Part shown: positions 34,196 through 48,207 of the stretch, in pieces
Numbering within the stretch: the stretch's first letter is position 1
Layout of the letters: every line of letters begins with the position of its first letter
Assembly: GCA_000697355.1 (NCBI GenBank)
Contig: JNEN01001200.1
Location: 1-64,000, forward strand
Reading direction: 5' to 3'
Length of the DNA: 64,000 bases
DNA from: Syncephalastrum monosporum B8922
Lineage: Eukaryota; Mucoromycota; Mucoromycetes; Mucorales; Syncephalastraceae
Translations under genes and position numbers: made by a program
The notes under the pieces: generated by a model
The model's input: the letters and a program-made list of their open reading frames with translations, nothing else
Told to the model about the DNA's origin: nothing
Databases searched by the model: none

Positions 34196-34438
34196 TTGCC
34201 GTGCAACCTATCGATCGAAGCGTTGGTCGATCAAAATCACGCCATATTTGAGACTGAAGGAGAAGCTTATTTTCATGATTCGCTACAAGGGGGTAAAAAA
34301 AAGAACACGCTGGAATTAATCCAGGCGAAAGCATACATTGATGACAAGAGTGGCATTTTGGATGTACTTTCATATGTATTAAAAAAAGTTTTCGAATTCG
34401 ATGCATATGGAGGAGAAACAAATAAACTTTTTTTGTGA
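34196..34438 (+). CDS. Small hypothetical ORF
   Basis: 80-codon frame, protein-like in composition (EALVDQNHAIFETEGEAYF, LELIQAKAYIDDKSGILDV) and more AT-rich than neighbouring genes. No upstream or downstream exon could be joined. Family unknown; may be a remnant. Confidence 0.3.
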   Translation: MPCNLSIEALVDQNHAIFETEGEAYFHDSLQGGKKKNTLELIQAKAYIDDKSGILDVLSYVLKKVFEFDAYGGETNKLFL

Positions 34439-34632
34439 TTTTGATGTGAAATGCAAACTATGATGAAAATGAAGTATGAGGCATGAAGGCAGGGAAAAAA
34501 GAAAAGAAAGAAATGCATATTAAATGATGGTATCTTTGGCGGGAGTGGTTATGTGAAAGTGGTGCGTGCGATATGGGTGGCTATGTGAGGGGAGAGTTGA
34601 AGGGTATGTTGAGGTTTGATGATTTTGTGCAG

Positions 34633-35532
34633 TTAAAAATCCATGGCCGGCCAGGATGGGTATTGAAGAGCTTCTTGGTAGTAGATGGAGTTGGCGTCGA
34701 AATCGAATTGCAGGTAAAGCTCGGGTTGGAGAGGAGCGCAAGTGGTAGGTGGAGGGGGCAGGAAGAAATCGTTAAAGGCGTATGGGGCTTGCATGTCCAT
34801 GAGTGGTTGCTCGTACGCCAACGGCTGTTGCGGGGGCTGAAAAAAGCAGGCGGGCTGGGAAAAGGATTCCATATCCAGGGCAGCGGAGGACTCGGGTGAA
34901 GAGAGGTAGCCATCATCCTCACTCTTGAGAAGAGGGCACTCTACAGCCGCGACGGGTGAGGCCGTAGCCATGGTGGTCGTAGAAGCGGGAGCAACAGCAG
35001 GTTGGCTTGTGGTGGTCTCTGGAGTAGGCGGGATATCTTTCTGTTGGGCGTTTTTGGCTGCTTCCTGCTGGCGGAGTTCCATCAAACGTTTTTCGAGTTT
35101 AACGATCTGGCGTTCGAGATGTGTGACCTGAAGTCCCAGATCATCGTACGAGGCAAGAAGCTCCTTTTCCATGGCTGAGAGGCGCGTTTCGGAGAAGTTG
35201 CGGTCGATCTCAGGCTTGCAGGTGGCGTAAGCGTTCCGCAAGCTGTCAAACATGACTGTGATGGTTGCAACCGTATCATAGGTGAATACGATTTCTGATT
35301 CCAAGCGCTTGATTTCTTCTTGGGGTGTCTGTGGTTTCTTGTTGATGTGACGGGAGCGGGAGGAGGAGACGGTGGATGCGGAGGAGGAAGACGAGGTGCG
35401 CTTATGGACGCGACCGGATTTGACGCGACCATTGACGTTGCTGAGAGTGGTGTTGGACCACTTGAATGACTTTGGCTGAGATGACATGTTGGTGGAGGAT
35501 GCAGAAAGAGAAGAATGTAATGCCACAGGCAT
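34633..35532 (-). CDS. Coiled-coil protein with Pro/Gln-rich acidic tail
   Basis: Single-exon frame of 299 aa; an inner ATG at 35487 (MSSQPKSFKW) may be the true start. Residues 20-70 are Ser/Arg/Lys-rich, 70-165 form a long coiled coil (EEIKRLESEIVF, VTHLERQIVKLEKRLMELRQQ), and the C-terminal half is Pro/Gln/Tyr/Phe-rich with acidic patches. The basic segment before the coiled coil lacks the conserved Asn and Arg pattern of bZIP factors. It looks like a regulatory protein of fungal type, but I do not know the family. A TATATAAAG-like TATA element lies at about 35632-35640. Confidence 0.6.
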   Translation of the reverse strand: MPVALHSSLSASSTNMSSQPKSFKWSNTTLSNVNGRVKSGRVHKRTSSSSSASTVSSSRSRHINKKPQTPQEEIKRLESEIVFTYDTVATITVMFDSLRNAYATCKPEIDRNFSETRLSAMEKELLASYDDLGLQVTHLERQIVKLEKRLMELRQQEAAKNAQQKDIPPTPETTTSQPAVAPASTTTMATASPVAAVECPLLKSEDDGYLSSPESSAALDMESFSQPACFFQPPQQPLAYEQPLMDMQAPYAFNDFFLPPPPTTCAPLQPELYLQFDFDANSIYYQEALQYPSWPAMDF

Positions 35533-38500
35533 GCAATGAGAAATAAAGTGATGTGGATGAGGAAAGGGAAGCAGTTGTCAAACGCTTTTGTGTTGTGGAG
35601 AGGTGGGAGGAATGCGGAAGCGCACCGTTTTATATAAAGATTTTTGGGTTGGGCGTACAGGGGCGCGCGTTTCCCAATTCGGAAATTCTAAATTTGGGAC
35701 CATGCAACCTATGATGAAATAGAGCCCTCTGTTGGTTGCACATGGAACGAAAACGGTTACGTCTTCCTGCATACCACACCCTGCATCCCTTCTCGCGTGT
35801 CATTTACCGAGATTCTGGATAACGCGTCATAGCAACCACCCCACTGGCGGCTAAATAATTGAGCCCGGTATATTGACTTTTCCCTTTTTCTGGTGCCTTC
35901 TCCTCGTTTATTTTCCTCCCCTTACATTTTCATTGTTACTATCTTCAGTGCTATTGTCCGTATGTGTGCAAAGCTTGTTTTTGACAAGGTACTTTCAAAA
36001 AAAGGATTCCACCTTCCTTTTTCATAATTGTATGTGTATGTACGTACTGTTGTATCTGTTGCACGATGGCCACGTTTCAGTTTGCGTTGTACATGCATCT
36101 CATGCCATGTGAGTGCAAAAAGCTTCTTTTTTGTTTTTCGGTCGTGCGTGACCAGATGAAATTGAAGAAATGCGGGCACGGATCAACCGGAATACTGCCT
36201 GTTTAGGCGCCAAGATCTCTGTTTTGTCCGGTACAGCCACCTGTGCTTATTGCCGATTGGTTACCGAGAGGATCGTGTCACCGTCGTAAACACAACAGTC
36301 TGCATTCGGATGCACAAACAGAGGCACAAACGGCCCACGCGAGAATTTTAATCACTCTATCGATTGGAATTTCTCGGTTAGAGCCGCCAAGCATTAACCG
36401 ATCGGTCTGTGCAACCCATCATCCTATTGGTGCATCGAGCGGCATGCTTCTCAGGGTTTCCTCTTTGTTTTACCGGAAATCTGGTAAAGCTTGGCTCCCT
36501 CGGTCGTCCCCCACCCCCTTTTTCCGCAACCCGATGTTCTATTTTTGTTGCTCTTGGATCTTTCTCGGCTTTTTACCATACATTGCACCTCTGGGGTTCA
36601 TCCGTCCAATCACGCTTTCGCCAAGAGTTTGAAAGTAACAAAACACAGTCCCTTCGAAAACTATTTAAGAGCTGCTGCTTCCCTTCTTCTGAACACCTTT
36701 TTTTTCTCTTTTTTCTTTTTCTTTTCTCAACTTTTTTTTTGGTTCTTTGTGTTTGAAAATGCTGTTCAAATCCCCGTGTTGAGGTCCTTTTTGTTTATTT
36801 ATCAAAGATTGACCAAGCCAAAGGCGACGCGCCTCCATAGTATATGGAATGATGCTGGCGAAACATAGATATGAGCGATGAAAGGCATGGGTTGAATGGC
36901 CTTAATCTATCGGCAAAAGTGATTGTCAAAAGTTTTTGCTGTCTTTGACTTAACATTATGTCACGTCTGAGGTATGCCAAGGGGGAAGTGGGGTATAAGC
37001 TCCTTGGCGCCCCTGCAAGAGACGGAAGGGCATCTGCACAATGATGTCATTTCCTCAAATGGTCTTTCAGATGTCATTGGGTACACAAAGTTACCACGTT
37101 GTGGGTATGACATCATACACCACAGCAACGGCCTGATGGCATCATATCCCTTTGCACATCCGTGCGCTTGGACCATGCTGTGAATGCTTAATTTTGCTTA
37201 CCTACGTGCGTGCCCTTATTTGCATTCCCTAGAATTGAACAAGTTACTAAGAATATATGCTAAAAATAGTCATCCTTACATTCTTTTTCTTAAAAAAGAT
37301 TTCCAGGGGTAATGACATGATGGACTATCTCAGTCAAGTGTAAACGCGTTCATATCACATTTTTTAAAGGAATGCGAGTCAAGAAGTGCAAACGAAGATC
37401 TATTTGCCCGGAAAGGATTACTGGAAGAATAATCTTCCTTCTTTACCTTGTCATACAGATGTGCACGGCAGATCTTGATTTTTTTAAGCTCGTTACACAT
37501 GATGTCATAGGCCCTGTGCACCACCATGACACCCAAAAAAAATTTTTTGGCGGCGTGTCGCTCGAATGAAGGAAAATTAGATTTGCCGGTGGTGCCACAA
37601 AAGGCATATGCAACCTTTTTACCCGCTAAAAACGCCTTGGCTATGCTATGATCATGCATGCTCCATAGGAACCAATAAGATCGCATCCACTCTGTCTAAC
37701 CGTGCCCTTTGTACGCCCACCCCCTACGTAACACCCGGCTGAATCATTGTTTGTAAGCTAGGATCCGCCAAGAAGATTCCATGGTACCACGGCAAAACGT
37801 CGAATTACGTGTGTCACGTTTGTTTTGAGATTTTGAACGAAGTTAGAGCTTGCGTCAACACACACATATTAGAATCACACCCGCGTCTGGGCTTGGCGCC
37901 GGCATCAAACACACACCAAAATTTAGAGAAGCTGCTGTTGTTTTCCTTTTTCGTCCACGATGTTGGTTAAGCTTAGTTGCTGATTCACGCGCATATGTAT
38001 GCATGTCCAGTGCATTGCCCGTTTCATTAAAAATTTTGGGGCAGTACGCCAATTTCCGAATCCGGTATTTTTTCATGCAAATGCCTTTGTCAATTCTTTT
38101 TTGGTTGATACCGTCCTGCATTTTCTCCTCCTCTCTATTATGTGGCGTTCTATCGTGAGATGTGCCATTCTGTTTTGAGAACGTACATAAAGCTGCTGCT
38201 TAGAGAGACGGGAGCTATAACAGAGACGACGCTGCGCGTAGTTGACACGGGCTAAGAGACAGCTAAATATGATGCTTCAAACTTGTTGTCCGCTTGTAAG
38301 ATACTGACATACATTGTCTCGTAGACGTTTTTCAGGTCAGCAGATATACAACGGACTCCATAGATTTGTTGTACAGAGTCGCTCTTTTATTGACCGCCAG
38401 TGATAAAGTGCGACGTCGCGGTGCCAGTGTTGAGTGAATGAGTGTGTAACAGCATCATTGTTACCACACAGGAGTTGTATGTGTGCATCCTCATGCTCAT

Positions 38501-41288
38501 AATCCGTACATTCCTTTTATGATATTTTCATAAAAGACTTTCCTCGGGTTTGCTCATTTTGAGATGGTAACTCAAGTATTTTTAATGAAGACTTTCTCAA
38601 GTAGGAGCAAAGGATTATTTGTCGAAGATCGCCCTAGGTCAGATTGGCCAGGAGCGTCTTACCTTTCGAGATTTGAATGGTGCAGTGACATTACGAAGGA
38701 GGCTGAACGCGTTAGAGGTGCTAAATGTAGAAAACAAAGCGGAGGCCTCATGCCTCACTTGAGTCTTATACTGCTTTTAATGCGGATAGTCGTACCAATA
38801 ACAAGCCGGTGACACTGCTACTGTTGGTAAAGACGTGGATATAAATGCTATGATGTAGCATGGCATCCGTACTGTGGATGCTTTCGATCAAGTAACGCGG
38901 TTGCAAATGATCTTCGTGCACATTGAAAAAGACACAACGTTGTTCATGCCGTCCTCGCCTAGCGATTTGAGAGTGCGGTCAAGGATTATCAACAGCTCTG
39001 GAGCACCGCTCTCGAATGATTTTGACCCGTACAGCTCGAAGAAAGTGGCACTTAAATGCGCTATTGCGTACGCGCACTGACAAAAAATTGGTTGTGCTTC
39101 CGTCTCATGCAACCTAAACCAATTGTTTTTGCTCTTTGGCTCGCACAGGACTTTCTACGTCTCCTTTACGGAGTGGCAGGGACTCTTGAGCCACTACTTT
39201 AACTGACTCCATCATGCAACATTTGTCAAGATCCATTTCGTCTTTTTTTTTTTGGTACCAATGTCTTCAATCCAATGGGAGAGGGAGAGCAGAAGTCGTT
39301 GTTGGATCATAAAACAGGACAAATAGTACCTTGAGTCGAACCCATCTAGAAGAGAAAATGCTTGTCCACATTGTCATACGCAAAGTAACGAATTTCCTGT
39401 TGTACATCGATTACGCCTAGTCTGCAACAATCAAAGTAAGCACATGTAGAACGTAGACGTTTCTTTCCGTTATACAATCGGCTAATTCCTACGGTCAGTC
39501 AGGGGGGAACCGGGTGATCTTCCGTTCCGAGATTACTTTAGTTTCGGCGGACGGAAGTAAAGGCAGATCGTTTAGGCGACTGTATCCATAAATGGCTACG
39601 AAGCTTACCTTTAGTTGCGCCTGGTACCAAACGTTGGTTCCGTGCCTACACCCTATGCGCCCTATCTTGAAGAAAAGGAGCAAAGATAAGAAAAGAAAAA
39701 GCTTCTAGCTGATCACACGTGTTTCTGATAATCTTGCTTTCCCAGCGCCTTCTGGCGACAGTCTTTTAGTTTTATTTTTGCGATGATGTATGCCAATCTC
39801 CTATACGCGCCATCGCAGCCTACTTGTTGTTGGCTTCCCTTGTCACAACCAAGGGCTTCGCATCGAACGTAGTTAGACCGAACCAGTTTCCACAAGCCGA
39901 ATTCTTGTCACCAGGACCGATAGAGCCAATCAAGTTACGGATCTAGGGGCATAGGAAATACATTCGCTTTATACTGTAGAAGTATTTTCTGATCTGCTTA
40001 TTTTAATTGGAGCTAAGCGGACTGTGTTTCTGGAGTTTTTTTTTTTTATTAATCAACAGACCCTCTGTCATGCGCAAAATTACAAAGAACTGTTCGATTG
40101 ACAAACTCTACAAATTACGAACAGCGACCGTGCTATCCTGTCTCGCAGTAGCAAAGTCGTATACTGTATATGGGTGCTAAATCATGACGTTCCTTATTTT
40201 TGAAAGTCGTCATGTATTGCTACGCATGGAGTTTTTCATTTGTACGTTATATTTTCATCCTAAGTGCCATGAAGACTCTTTGCACTAAGCAGTGAGTATT
40301 GGCTATAACGAGTGCTGACAGCCAGTAGAATGGGATACCTATACCATCTCTAAATATCTAGTCAAACTAAGATAGCACTACACTTCCACCGAACAACGAA
40401 AAAAAAAAAACGCATGACAGCTATACTGGACATGTGTATTGGAAATTGACATGGTCTATTGATGGGTGAATCTAGAAGATGAAACGTTAATGGAACGGTT
40501 GCACAGCATTGGGTCCCACGTGATCTGTCACTATAAAGGACACAAAAGCACAAGAGCAACTATTGTCTCATTGGAAGCAAAAGACAACCGTGCGCATAAA
40601 CTGGACTATTTTTCGTTACGTTTCCTGACCTCCTCGATATGGTAGCCATGAAAGACGACGGGAAGGACATCTTTTCTTATCGTCCTTCTTGGGTTTGCGC
40701 AATAGCTTGTTTTTTTTTTCGCTTATACGCTCGCAAAGGCTCTCGGACATACTCCAGATAGAAAGGAAACACAGAGGGTAGAATACGGTGGGTGTTCCAT
40801 CCGGATGTCCATACTCAAAGGCATGCTCGTTGCTCATGTATATAAAAAGAAACCAACCAAAAACAGCCGTGAAAGTCTCACGGTTCTTGTGAATAGCAGC
40901 CAGGAAAAAAAAAGGCAGAGGATTTTTTTCAAAAGTGAAGGATCTGTGGAGTATATCTGTATGTGCTTTATATGCATCAAACGCGTAACAAGCTCATGCA
41001 GGCGACAGTTGAAATGAATAGCGCATGCATGGTTACGGGCACGATGGGCTTCGGATTCTGTTCTTTCTTATATAAAGTGCATGAGCCGATGGTGTCACAC
41101 GAACGAGTTGCACCAAATGATTGGATTGGCCCACATTTGTATTGCTCTAAAAAAAAAGAGAGAAAGAAATGGGCGTACTGTATATTTTGGTCTCCTCCTT
41201 CGTCCCTGGTGTGATTACTCACGGACCCATTTGCGTTAAGCTTTTCTTTCCTTTTCTTTCCTTTTTATCTGTGCTTCTCTTTGTCTCC
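35533..41288. other. 5.7-kb gene-poor region
   Basis: The longest stretch without a supportable gene. Open frames are short (up to 129 codons) and show no domain on either strand. It has several CRE-like TGATGTCA/TGACATCA sites (37042, 37108, 37500), T/A homopolymer tracts and a dispersed AT-rich composition. It could hold lncRNA genes, old transposon remains or an unrecognised multi-exon gene. Confidence 0.45.
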
Positions 41289-42629
41289 ATGGAAACACCG
41301 CCTGCCGAGCAGGACGACCATTATGACAGTTATCTCGGCTACAACAAACACGCACGGCCGAGTCGTGTCTATACTTTACTGAAACGCACACGGAATGGCG
41401 CGGCTTGGACAGGGCCTTTCCAAGATTCGCTGCTGGTGCTTGCAGCATGGTGGATGCTCTGTTTGCAGTTCTGGGCCTTCTTGATCTACATTGTGCCTCT
41501 CATTCCCCTCATGTGGGCAGCCAGCACCTGGCCTACGCAGAGCAGCCATGGAAAGCCCAGCCCTCGTCCGGTGAAGCCGAGTGCCCATAAGCGGCGGCAG
41601 CAAGTGCAGGAAATGGTGCAGTCTCTGGATAGTCAGCTACAACGTACGATGGACTGCTTGGAATGGACCAAGGACCCAGCGAGCACCCGCGTCTTGTTCA
41701 TGGGACTCGTCTACTTTTACATCTTTTGGGTCACTGCGCACCAGATTGTCTCGACGCGCCACATCATGCTCGTCCTCGGCACCGTCCTCCTTCTGTGGCA
41801 GAGCCCTCTTTGCGTCCTCCTGCGCGAGCGTCTTCAATTCTCGCTCATTCAGTCCATGGTGCTCTCCATTTTTTTTGGCCAGCGCGACCAGGGGCTGTCC
41901 TTGCAGCACCGCGCTCTGCATTACCAAGCCCAGCGTCTATTGGGTGAAATGAAGGCCACCGACTTCACCTTTGTCCTGTTTGAAAACGAGGTAAGCAGCA
42001 TGGAGACGTATGCCGTGTAGATAGAGACTCATGTGGCAATTTTGAAGCGGTCATGGCCTCTGGGACAATGGGCAGCCCCTTTCCCCATGGAACGGACCTC
42101 GTGGTGCGACGAGGCCAACGAGACGACACCTTCCAAAGCCGACTTCAATTTGCCCAAGGACCTGGAGATCGCCATGCCGGATGACACACGACCTGGCGTC
42201 GAGTACCGCAAGTCCTGGAAATGGACCTGGATCGATGCGGCGTGGCAGCTGAACGACACGCATGCCAACACGGACGGATGGGAGTATGGGTCGCAGGTGT
42301 GGACGGCATTCGATGCCCATCCCAAGGGGTTCCTCTCGACGCGCCGTCGTCGATGGCAACGCCGTGCCACAATCGAATATCGCGTCGATGCCATCCAGAC
42401 CCAGCGGATGAGCGTGCTGGGTGATATCCAGGGTTCGGTTCAGACCGCTGCCCGTGTTGTCTCTGCCGAGCAGCCCGTGCCTCAACCTCTTTCGCCCTCG
42501 CCACGCTCGTCACATCAGTCCCAACAGCAGCAGCAACTGCAGCGTACGTTATCCCAACAATCACAGCGACAGCAGCAGCCGATCCAGCCAATCCAACCGA
42601 TCCAGACATCCCAACCTCAGCAGCAGCAT

Positions 42630-42664
<35 letters not shown>

Positions 42665-43130
42665 CGTTCAGTCAGAGCCGATACAGCCTCACTCACCGCG
42701 TGAAGAGCGGCGTCAGTCGTCTCAGCATCGCTTGTCTCTGAACATGGATGAATCTGGCTTCTTCAGCGACAATGAGTATATGTCACCCGCGTCCCCGCGG
42801 ATGTCAGGTCTGCCACGGATTGACACACGCCACCACAGCCGACCGTCCGAGTCGTTTGTGAGCCCGCCGACCTCCCCCGTGTACGGCAAGGCGGACGATC
42901 ATGTCAGCTCGCGTCACAACAGGCCGACGCTGTCAACGGCCAGCATCAGCGCGGTGAGTGGAAACCGTGACGAGCTCCGGCGGCGAAGGGAGAGCGGCAC
43001 CACGACCGCACCCCCGGCCTCCATCATCAACCGCAGCCAGGCCTCCTTATCCTCCCGTCGTTCGAGCATCAGCAGCAAAAAGGGCAGTCGACGCGAAGCC
43101 GTCTGGAAAAGTATCGTGCCGCGCGGTTGA
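41289..43130 (+). CDS. Pex30-like dysferlin-domain membrane protein
   Basis: Exons 41289-41990 and 42048-43130 give 594 aa. Two hydrophobic regions (about residues 45-80 and 130-180) suit a reticulon-like membrane hairpin. A dysferlin domain follows: FENERSWPLGQW, WKWTWIDAAW, DGWEYGSQVW and RRRRWQRRA. This matches the Pex24/Pex30 family, ER proteins that shape membrane for peroxisome and lipid-droplet formation. The acceptor at 42047 was chosen because the domain then reads ENER; nearer AG sites would leave introns of only 30-36 nt. The tail is Gln/Ser-rich with a CAG run. Confidence 0.87.
42625..42662 (+). repeat. CAG trinucleotide repeat (poly-Gln) in Pex30-like gene
   Basis: About ten to twelve CAG codons in a row, broken by one CAT, encode polyglutamine in the C-terminal tail. 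Length variation between strains is likely. Confidence 0.9.
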
Positions 43131-43288
43131 ACCAAAAAAAAAAAAGACTTTATCTCTCACTCTCTCTTATTCTTCCTTTTACCCTTTCTTATTACTTTCG
43201 TCGTTTTGCTATTACCATTATATCCCTTATGTTCATTTCTGCCTCTCTTTTTCTTAAAAAAGAAATCGCACATTGATATATTATTTAT

Positions 43289-44452
<1,164 letters not shown>

Positions 44453-44885
44453 CGTCTACTTTAGTGATAAGCTGTAGAGGTGAGTTGTCCTATCGCTCGA
44501 CGTGGTATTGTCTTTTTAGTGGATTCACAGCAAAAGCGTGGTCATTTGTCAGCATGATTTGCGCTAAAAGGGTAAAAGGGGGTTTTGACAGCAGAATGAA
44601 TACGCTTATGTGGTTCTCTTTCTTGCCTTTTACGTCTTGTGCAAGTATCAACCGTGTCTATCTTATTTAACCCCTTTCACCTTGTGCTTCGTTGCCTCTG
44701 CATAGCTACTATGCTTCTTCCATTGGCTTATGTCATTTACGCGTGCTGCACACCCAAAGATGCGAATGCTATCTACATTGTGAGTGTGTTGCATAGTCGG
44801 TAGGCGTTAACAGACAAGACAGTTCTTTTTTAAACAAGACGAGGGAAAAGAAGATGAGTATTAGGTACAAGATGAGAGAAAAAGT
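44453..44885. promoter_or_regulatory. Intergenic region upstream of the nitronate monooxygenase gene
   Basis: 433 bp containing the promoter of the nitronate monooxygenase gene and the 3' end of the UMP kinase gene (both minus strand). No gene seen. Confidence 0.4.
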
Positions 44886-46019
<1,134 letters not shown>

Positions 46020-46057
46020 GGCGTTTCGGGATGGTACGAGATGGTCGAAAAACTATG

Positions 46058-46084
<27 letters not shown>
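46058..46084 (+). repeat. A27 homopolymer upstream of the UMP kinase gene
   Basis: Run of about 27 A (T on the coding strand) 39 bp upstream of the kinase start codon; likely length-variable. Confidence 0.85.
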
Positions 46085-46089
<5 letters not shown>

Positions 46090-46445
46090 ACCCGCCAGGT
46101 GTAGCAGCGGACTTTGTTGTCATTTGACTGTCAGCTTCTGCCTCCCTCATACGATCTACTTCAGGTACATGGCTCTCACATCACACCGCTCTGCTTGGGT
46201 TAAAAATAGCCAAACTACATACATGTATACATACACATACATATATACATACACATATACATGTATATGTATGTATGCATGTGAGTATATTTATTGAAAC
46301 GAGCAGAATAACAGAAAAAAATACGTATGATATGAGTAGCACCAGCCAAATGGGTGCCGTTTTTCTTTTCTGTGTGTGTGTGTGTGTGTCTGGGGTTGTC
46401 TGGGCGTGCGCTTTTCTTATTTTTAGCATTTTGCCTTTTCTCGCT

Positions 46446-47881
46446 TTAATCATAGTAACGGCGTCGGGGCGATCGCGAGCGGGAGCGACGAGGGTAGTCA
46501 TCGTGACGACGTGTCTTTCTGCTGTAGTGTTCCGCCTCTCGATCCCAATCATCATCATTACCACCACCACCATTGCTGCTGCCACCGCCGCTGATACCGC
46601 CCGCGCTGCCACTTCGTCGATCCCGGCTTGAGCGTCGACCATAATCGTTTCGCTCTCTGTATCCTCCTCGTTCTCGGTCAGAATGCCGACGGTAATCTCT
46701 GTCCCTACCTCCGCCTCGACGGTCGCGGTAGTCGAAGCGTGCTCGGGTGTAGTCACGATCGCGTCCTTGCGGTCTTGCCTAAAGATGCCAATGTGAGTCC
46801 AAACCCGTTTCATAGCATCGTATCCTTCATTTTCCCTTTTTACCTGCTTCATCTCCTCGAGCGTATCTCGAATCTTCAAATACCCTTGATGCTGCTTACC
46901 CTGGTAGTGCGCTTCGAGCCGGTCCGACGAGTCGTTAGTAACCAGGAAAGCACCACAGACCTGGCAGACTTCCATTCGTTTTTCTGATTTATCGTTCGAA
47001 TCCAGATTCTGCGACACAGAGAGAAAAAAAAAAAGAGAGAGAGAGGAAGTGTGTGTGTGTGTGTGTAAGTCAATTTTCCGCATCCTTCCTCAACTCACTT
47101 ACCTCTTTGAGCTGGCTCAACTCGGTCTGAAGCTTCTCGACCTCCTCGGTCAAGTTCGCGGCCTCTTGCACACGGCCTTCTTCGCCTGCTTCTTCGGCGC
47201 GCTGCAACATTTCTTTGATCTTCACATCAATCAAAACCATACGCTCCTCACGTTCTTCTTTGCGCTGTTCTGCAAGCTACAAGAGCAAAAGAGCAAAAGA
47301 AAAAAAAACATATCAGTCAGACAGAACATAACACACACCCCGTACAGATATCCTGGGATTTACCTTGTCGTCTTCCTGAATATTCAGGCGCGACTTGCCC
47401 TTCTGAATCCGGGACTGGAGCTCTTGCACTAGTCTGTTGAGATAGTCGTAGAAATCTGCTTCAAAGTGGTATTTGTGCTTATCAGGCGCATTCATGTATT
47501 TCTCCTTCAGTCGATCGTTGTGGATCTTGTCGCATGGTCCTGCATCATGCCAGTCAGTGGTGTTGTTTTTTATTTACAAGCAAGCGATGATCCGGGCTTA
47601 CCCAGGTCCGATTTGGTGTTGGTAAACAGCTGAGACGGACAAAAGGCAACGAGGTAATGTTTGCACACCTGGAATTAACAACAATACGTTCATGAGCTTC
47701 ATTCAGACGAACCCTTTTGCATGATTGATTGGACTTACACTATCATCCCAAAAGTCTTTGTTGTCCACGTCCACATACTGGGACATCAGCTCTTCTAGCA
47801 TCGCCTTTTGGAACTCTGTTCACATGGTATTCATGTTAGCATCAAATACTTTGGAGTAGAAAAGTCGGTTTCCGTACCCAT
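46446..47881 (-). CDS. LUC7L3/Luc7-type U1 snRNP splicing factor
   Basis: Seven exons (minus): 47881-47878, 47815-47739, 47668-47602, 47539-47364, 47276-47103, 47008-46844, 46778-46446; 331 aa. The first zinc finger (VCKHYLVAFCPSQLF ... GPCDKIH) and second finger (MEVCQVCGAFL ... YQGKQHQGY) flank a long coiled coil. The tail is Arg/Asp/Gly-rich and ends SRSRSPRRRYYD. Details (FCPSQLFTNTKSDLGPC) fit LUC7L3/CROP better than LUC7L. The family acts in U1 snRNP 5' splice-site choice. The first coding exon is only ATGG, then a 62-nt intron. Confidence 0.9.
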
Positions 47882-48207
47882 GGTATGATTGACACGGAAA
47901 AAGAAAGAAAAAACAAAACTGTGTAATGGGGTTCTTGCAATCACTGCGCCATTACAAAGGAGCGGTCTGTGAAATTCTGTACAAATACGGTACACGGTAC
48001 CAAGAAAAATAGACGTGAGCAGCCGCCCGGTATGCTCGCACACCACCATGCGACACAGTCGAACGTTGCAGACATTTACGAGTTGGAGATAGATCCATCG
48101 GTGTATGTTTACAATTTTCTTTGATAAGGAAGAAGTCATGATATAGATGATGAAATGATAACAGCTACAATGCCCTGGAGGAAGAAGGTCAGCCTCCTAC
48201 AAGACTA
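47882..48207. promoter_or_regulatory. Promoter region of the LUC7-type gene
   Basis: 326 bp between two minus-strand genes; contains the LUC7-type promoter and the RabGAP 3' end. Nothing else seen. Confidence 0.4.

Noticed and set aside
37330..37686. 118-codon minus-strand frame in the gene desert
   Set aside because: No recognisable domain, no neighbours, no splice signals that extend it.
42145..42696. Ala-rich minus-strand frame
   Set aside because: Produced by the CAG/CTG repeat of the Pex30-like gene on the other strand.
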